From NCBI GenBank assembly GCA_020056895.1, contig JAGVGV010000255.1:1-8385 (forward strand): 8,385 nucleotides of DNA. The letters are read 5' to 3'. Made by a program: the position numbers and the translations under genes. The DNA is from Deltaproteobacteria bacterium. Its GTDB lineage: Bacteria; Desulfobacterota; Desulfarculia; Adiutricales; JAGVGV01. A model generated the notes under the pieces. That model had not been told where the DNA came from. It made no database searches and was given only the letters and a program-made list of their open reading frames with translations. Shown piece by piece: positions 5,138-8,385 of this stretch. Numbering within the stretch: the stretch's first letter is position 1; every line of letters starts with the position of its first letter.

Positions 5138-7675
5138 ATGACCGATACCGATCCCAAAGACCCGAATGGCCATCCCGGACCCCTTATCCCCGGGTCGGCG
5201 CGTCATATCGCGCCACGTCATCTTTCACGGCTTCTTCTCGTGCTTTTGCTGGCCATAACCATTATGGCCGCTTATCAGTTCGTCAAATACGTCCTTTTCC
5301 CCGGTCAAACGCTGGTCCAGTCCAACGTGACCACGGTTCTGTTCACCAGCGCCGTGGCCACCGCTCTGGCCTATTTCATTCTCCGGGCCCAAAGTCTGTT
5401 GAATATCCGGATCGCGGCGGAAGGCGAACGCCGCCGGGAAGCGGAAACCAGGCTCAGAGAAGCCAACGACCGCCTGGAGGTACGGATCCGGGAACGAACG
5501 GCGCGGATCGAGGAAGCGAATCAGCGGTTGATGGCGGAAATCGAAGAACACCGACGAACCGAGGAGCAACTTATGGACTCCGAAGAAAAATATCGAACCC
5601 TCTTCGAGGAAACGCCGATCTCCATCACCAGCTTCGGCGCGGATGGCAAGGTTCGATTCATCAACAATTTTCATTTGAAAACCTTTGCTCGGAACCGGTA
5701 TGGCAAGGATCATTTCATTGGTAAAAGTATTTTCGATCTGCCGGCGGTGGTCCAATCCGGGATCGGCGAGGCCTTGCACGCGGTTCTGAATGGAAGGACG
5801 GTCCAGATGAACGACGTGTTCTGTCCGGCCTTTTCCGGAGGCCATTCGGGGTACATGAACCTTCGGGCCGTGCCTTTGATCCGGAACGACCGAGTGGAAG
5901 GCGGCATTCTGATCCGGGAGGACGTGACCGAACAGATCGAAGCCGAAGTGGAAATGAAGCGCCTGAACCGGGCGCTCAACACCATCCGGGCCGGCCATTC
6001 CGTTCTGGTCCGAGTCCAGAACGAAAGCGATCTGTTGGTCGAAATCTGCCGCACTCTGGTGGCCGAGGGGGGGTACCGCCTGGCCTGGGTGGGGCTGGCC
6101 GAGGAAAACGAAGCCAAAGGCATCCGGGTGGCGGCCTATTTTGGGGATCATCGTGATTATCTGGATCGGCTCGAACTGACCTGGGCCGATACCGAACGAG
6201 GCCGGGGGCCTTCGGGCACGGCCATCCGGACTGGCCGGCCGGTGGTGGTCCGGGATATCCGGGCCGATCCCGACTTCGCCCCCTGGCGGGCCATTGCCTT
6301 GAAGGAAGGGTTTGTTTCGGCCTTGGCCTTGCCGTTGACCATGGAACGGAAAACCATTGGCACCCTGACCATTCTTTCCGGCCAGGATCTGTTCGACGAG
6401 GAAGAAGTGCGGCTGTTGGCCGACATGGCGGCGGACTTGGCTCAGGGCATCTGGACGCTCAGGCTTCAGGCCGAACGCCGCCGCCAGCGCGAAGAAACCC
6501 AGCGGCTCCAGGAACAGCTCCGCCAGGCCCAGAAAATGGAAGCCATCGGCGTTTTGGCGGGCGGCATCGCCCACGACTTCAACAACATTTTAGGGGCTAT
6601 CCTGGGTTATGCCCAACTGGCCAACCTGGAAGTGGAACCCGGGTCCCGCACCCGGCAGCATCTGACTCAGGTGATCCAGGCCTGCGGCCGGGCCACCTCG
6701 CTGGTCCGCCAGATTCTGGCTTTTTCCCGACGAAGCGAGGCCGAACTGATCCCCCTGGAACCCGGTCCCGTGGTCAAGGAAGCCTTGAAACTGCTCCGGG
6801 CCTCGCTGCCTTCCACCATAGAAATCCGCCAGGAGATTAAATCCGAATGCGCCGCCATCTTGGGCGACCCCACCCAGATTCACCAGGTGCTCATGAACCT
6901 TTGCACCAACGCCGCCCACGCCATGGGCGAAAACGGCGGCCGGCTTGCGGTGGGGCTGGATACCCGGGATCTGGATGACGAACAAGCCCGGAATTTCCTC
7001 GGCCTTAAAACCGGTTCCTATGTCCGGCTGTGGGTCCGGGATACCGGCCGGGGAATCGATCCGGAGATCATGGACCGGATTTTCGACCCCTATTACACCA
7101 CCAAGGCCCCTGGGGAGGGAACCGGGCTGGGGTTGGCCACGGTTCATGGGATCATCCAGAGGCATGACGGCGTGATCCGAGTGGAAAGTTCGCCGGGCCA
7201 GGGCGCCTTGTTCGAGATTTACCTGCCCATGCTGCCCGATGCGGCGCCGCCCGCGGCATCCCCCAAAGAGTCTTTGTCCCACGGAAAAAAAGAACGGATT
7301 CTGCTGGTGGACGACGAACCGCCCCTGGTGGACGTTTTACAGCAAGTGCTCACCCGACTGGGATACCGGGTGGTCCCCTTCACCGACAGTTTGGCGGCTT
7401 TCGAAGCCTTCGCCGCCGATCCCAAGGGATTCGACCTGATCCTCACCGATCAGACCATGCCCCGGATGACCGGGCTGGATTTCGCTCAAAAGGCCCTGGC
7501 TCTGCGGCCGGGCATTCCCATTGTCCTGGCCACGGGATTCAGCAAAATGGCCAACCCGGAAACCGCTTTGGCCAAGGGCGTCCGAGCCGTGCTCACGAAA
7601 CCCGTTCTGGTGGATCAGTTGTCCCGGACCATTCGCCAAACCTTGGACGAACGGTCATCCAGCGACGGCCACTAA
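5138..7675 (+). CDS. Hybrid sensor histidine kinase (2 TM, PAS, GAF, HisKA, HATPase, receiver)
   Basis: An 845-residue complete protein. Two membrane helices (about 31-52 and 64-86) enclose only a short external loop, so the input is probably cytoplasmic or membrane-borne. A coiled coil (90-150) leads to PAS (about 150-268), GAF (about 285-440), HisKA with phosphoacceptor His479 in GGIAHDFNN, and a HATPase domain with N box NLCTNA (587-592), G1 DTGRGI (635-640), F box FDPYYTTK (649-656) and G2 GEGTGLGL (659-666). The C-terminal receiver (719-835) has acidic residues Asp725/Asp726, phosphoacceptor Asp771, Thr799 and Lys821. All catalytic residues are present, so it should autophosphorylate and pass phosphate to its own receiver. 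No histidine phosphotransfer domain, DNA-binding domain or separate regulator gene is next to it. The start at 5138 has GAAGGA 7 nt upstream; ATG 5134 is out of frame. The ligand is unknown. Confidence 0.95.
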   Translation: MTDTDPKDPNGHPGPLIPGSARHIAPRHLSRLLLVLLLAITIMAAYQFVKYVLFPGQTLVQSNVTTVLFTSAVATALAYFILRAQSLLNIRIAAEGERRREAETRLREANDRLEVRIRERTARIEEANQRLMAEIEEHRRTEEQLMDSEEKYRTLFEETPISITSFGADGKVRFINNFHLKTFARNRYGKDHFIGKSIFDLPAVVQSGIGEALHAVLNGRTVQMNDVFCPAFSGGHSGYMNLRAVPLIRNDRVEGGILIREDVTEQIEAEVEMKRLNRALNTIRAGHSVLVRVQNESDLLVEICRTLVAEGGYRLAWVGLAEENEAKGIRVAAYFGDHRDYLDRLELTWADTERGRGPSGTAIRTGRPVVVRDIRADPDFAPWRAIALKEGFVSALALPLTMERKTIGTLTILSGQDLFDEEEVRLLADMAADLAQGIWTLRLQAERRRQREETQRLQEQLRQAQKMEAIGVLAGGIAHDFNNILGAILGYAQLANLEVEPGSRTRQHLTQVIQACGRATSLVRQILAFSRRSEAELIPLEPGPVVKEALKLLRASLPSTIEIRQEIKSECAAILGDPTQIHQVLMNLCTNAAHAMGENGGRLAVGLDTRDLDDEQARNFLGLKTGSYVRLWVRDTGRGIDPEIMDRIFDPYYTTKAPGEGTGLGLATVHGIIQRHDGVIRVESSPGQGALFEIYLPMLPDAAPPAASPKESLSHGKKERILLVDDEPPLVDVLQQVLTRLGYRVVPFTDSLAAFEAFAADPKGFDLILTDQTMPRMTGLDFAQKALALRPGIPIVLATGFSKMANPETALAKGVRAVLTKPVLVDQLSRTIRQTLDERSSSDGH

Positions 7676-7850
7676 CCGGCACGGCGCGGAAATTGGGATG
7701 GCCGCAAGGCGGAAAAACAGGGGGAACCGGAAGGCGGGGCCGGTGTTGGGCCCGGAGCGCATCCCTGATGCAACCCCAGGCCCAACAACGGAAAACGAAC
7801 ATGGCGACCCGATGTTCGGTATCGCCGTTCGAATAAAAAACCCGTTCGAC
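7676..7850. other. Convergent intergenic spacer with nested hairpin
   Basis: A 175-bp gap between the ends of the hybrid kinase and spermidine synthase genes, without a plausible gene. A 9-bp perfect inverted repeat, TGTTGGGCC (7744-7752) and GGCCCAACA (7779-7787), encloses a second one, GCATC-CCT-GATGC (7759-7771). No T-run follows the outer stem on either strand, so it is not a textbook intrinsic terminator. Nearer speE are two copies of CCGTTCGA (7825-7832, 7842-7849) around an A-run, which gives a T-run in the minus direction, but no convincing stem precedes it. Confidence 0.5.
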
Positions 7851-8384
7851 TTACAGCACCGCCTGCAGCCGGGCAATGGGTTCCGGTAAAAGGTCCAGAG
7901 CCCGTTGAGGCAGAGCAAAGGCGGCCCGGCCCACCGCCGGCGTATAGTATTCCAGCTTGCCCAGAGCCTTGGCCCGGGCGGGATCCACCGGAGCCAACGG
8001 ATCGGGCCCCATGGAGCAGAACGAAAAGCCAATGGTTCCACTGGGATACGTGGGAACCTTGGTGGTGAAGTAGTGGGCCCGAGGGAACAGATTGACCAGG
8101 AAACCGAACATTTCCTGGATCAAGGGGCCGTAAAGGTAGAAGGATTCGGCCTGGGTGACCATCACCCCGCCGGGCCGGAGCGCTTTTTTACAAGTGGCGA
8201 AAAATTCCTGGCGGAACAGGACCACCGCCGGACCCACGGGGTCCGAACTGTCCACGATGATCACGTCGTAGTACCCTTCCCGTTCGGATACGAACTTCGC
8301 GCCGTCGGCCACGTGCACCTGGACCCGGGGGTCCTGGTATCCGGCCGCCAGCTTGGGCAGATACTGCTTGGCCGATTCGATGAC
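7851..8384 (-). CDS. speE: Spermidine synthase (polyamine aminopropyltransferase), N-terminus beyond window
   Basis: The C-terminal 177 residues of a spermidine synthase; the frame stays open to the right edge, so the start is outside. The family enzyme transfers an aminopropyl group from decarboxylated S-adenosylmethionine to putrescine in the cytoplasm. Visible signatures are VIESAKQYLP at the left of the fragment, HVADGAKFV (the acidic SAM-binding strand), YYDVIIVDSSDPVGPA with the catalytic and substrate-binding aspartates, then LRPGGVMVTQAES and VPTYPSGTIGFSFCS near the C-terminus, all in the expected order. The GTG at 8318 is internal, not the start: residues before it (GYQDPRVQ) continue the conserved fold. 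It converges on the hybrid kinase gene. No speD or speA is visible, so pathway context is missing. Confidence 0.93.
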   Translation of the reverse strand, partial: VIESAKQYLPKLAAGYQDPRVQVHVADGAKFVSEREGYYDVIIVDSSDPVGPAVVLFRQEFFATCKKALRPGGVMVTQAESFYLYGPLIQEMFGFLVNLFPRAHYFTTKVPTYPSGTIGFSFCSMGPDPLAPVDPARAKALGKLEYYTPAVGRAAFALPQRALDLLPEPIARLQAVL

Positions 8385-8385
8385 C

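Noticed and set aside
5225..6574. Long minus-strand open frame (449 codons) opposite the hybrid kinase
   Set aside because: It is the antisense shadow of the GC-rich kinase gene, which has every expected motif; the antisense protein shows none.
8318..8318. GTG at 8318 as the start of spermidine synthase
   Set aside because: The frame continues upstream with conserved spermidine synthase sequence to the window edge, so the gene is simply cut off.

Overview
The window is GC-rich and reads like the chromosome of an anaerobic bacterium. A Desulfobacterota (deltaproteobacterial) sulfate reducer or similar is the best guess. This rests on the pairing of a CooC/AcsF-type nickel-insertion ATPase with a DUF3786 protein, both typical of organisms with carbon monoxide dehydrogenase/acetyl-CoA synthase, and on the large PAS/GAF hybrid kinase. 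The assignment is an inference; no rRNA or other taxonomic marker is present. No tRNA, rRNA, CRISPR array or intact insertion sequence was seen.

Layout. Positions 1-2034 (minus strand) hold a two-gene unit: an ECF-type transporter S-component-like membrane protein (1438-2034), followed by an overlapping gene for a membrane sensor (1484 down to the window edge, incomplete). The sensor has an exported solute-binding domain, one membrane helix, a coiled coil and PAS domains. A 259-bp divergent intergenic region (2035-2293) with a 16-bp perfect palindrome and a strong hairpin separates it from a plus-strand EamA/DMT-family permease (2294-3184). The permease gene is followed by a likely intrinsic terminator that runs into the end of the convergent cooC gene. 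Positions 3267-4672 (minus strand) are a translationally coupled DUF3786-cooC operon. Positions 4673-5137 carry no convincing gene. They hold three near-direct copies of a GGATGTCC-type motif, a near-consensus sigma-54 promoter sequence and an extended -10 element, all upstream of a complete 845-residue hybrid histidine kinase (5138-7675). After a 175-bp convergent spacer with a nested hairpin, the C-terminal part of spermidine synthase (7851-8384, minus strand) runs off the right edge.

How the genes fit together. The S-component and sensor overlap and so are very probably co-expressed; a shared role in sensing or acquiring one small molecule is plausible, but the ligand cannot be read from the sequence. 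DUF3786 and CooC probably serve CODH or CODH/ACS maturation, although no CODH/ACS structural gene is in the window. The hybrid kinase has a complete set of catalytic motifs and its own receiver domain, but no partner regulator is adjacent. No clearly undescribed system is evident. The best leads are the S-component/sensor coupling, the DUF3786-CooC pairing and the regulatory region at 4813-5090.
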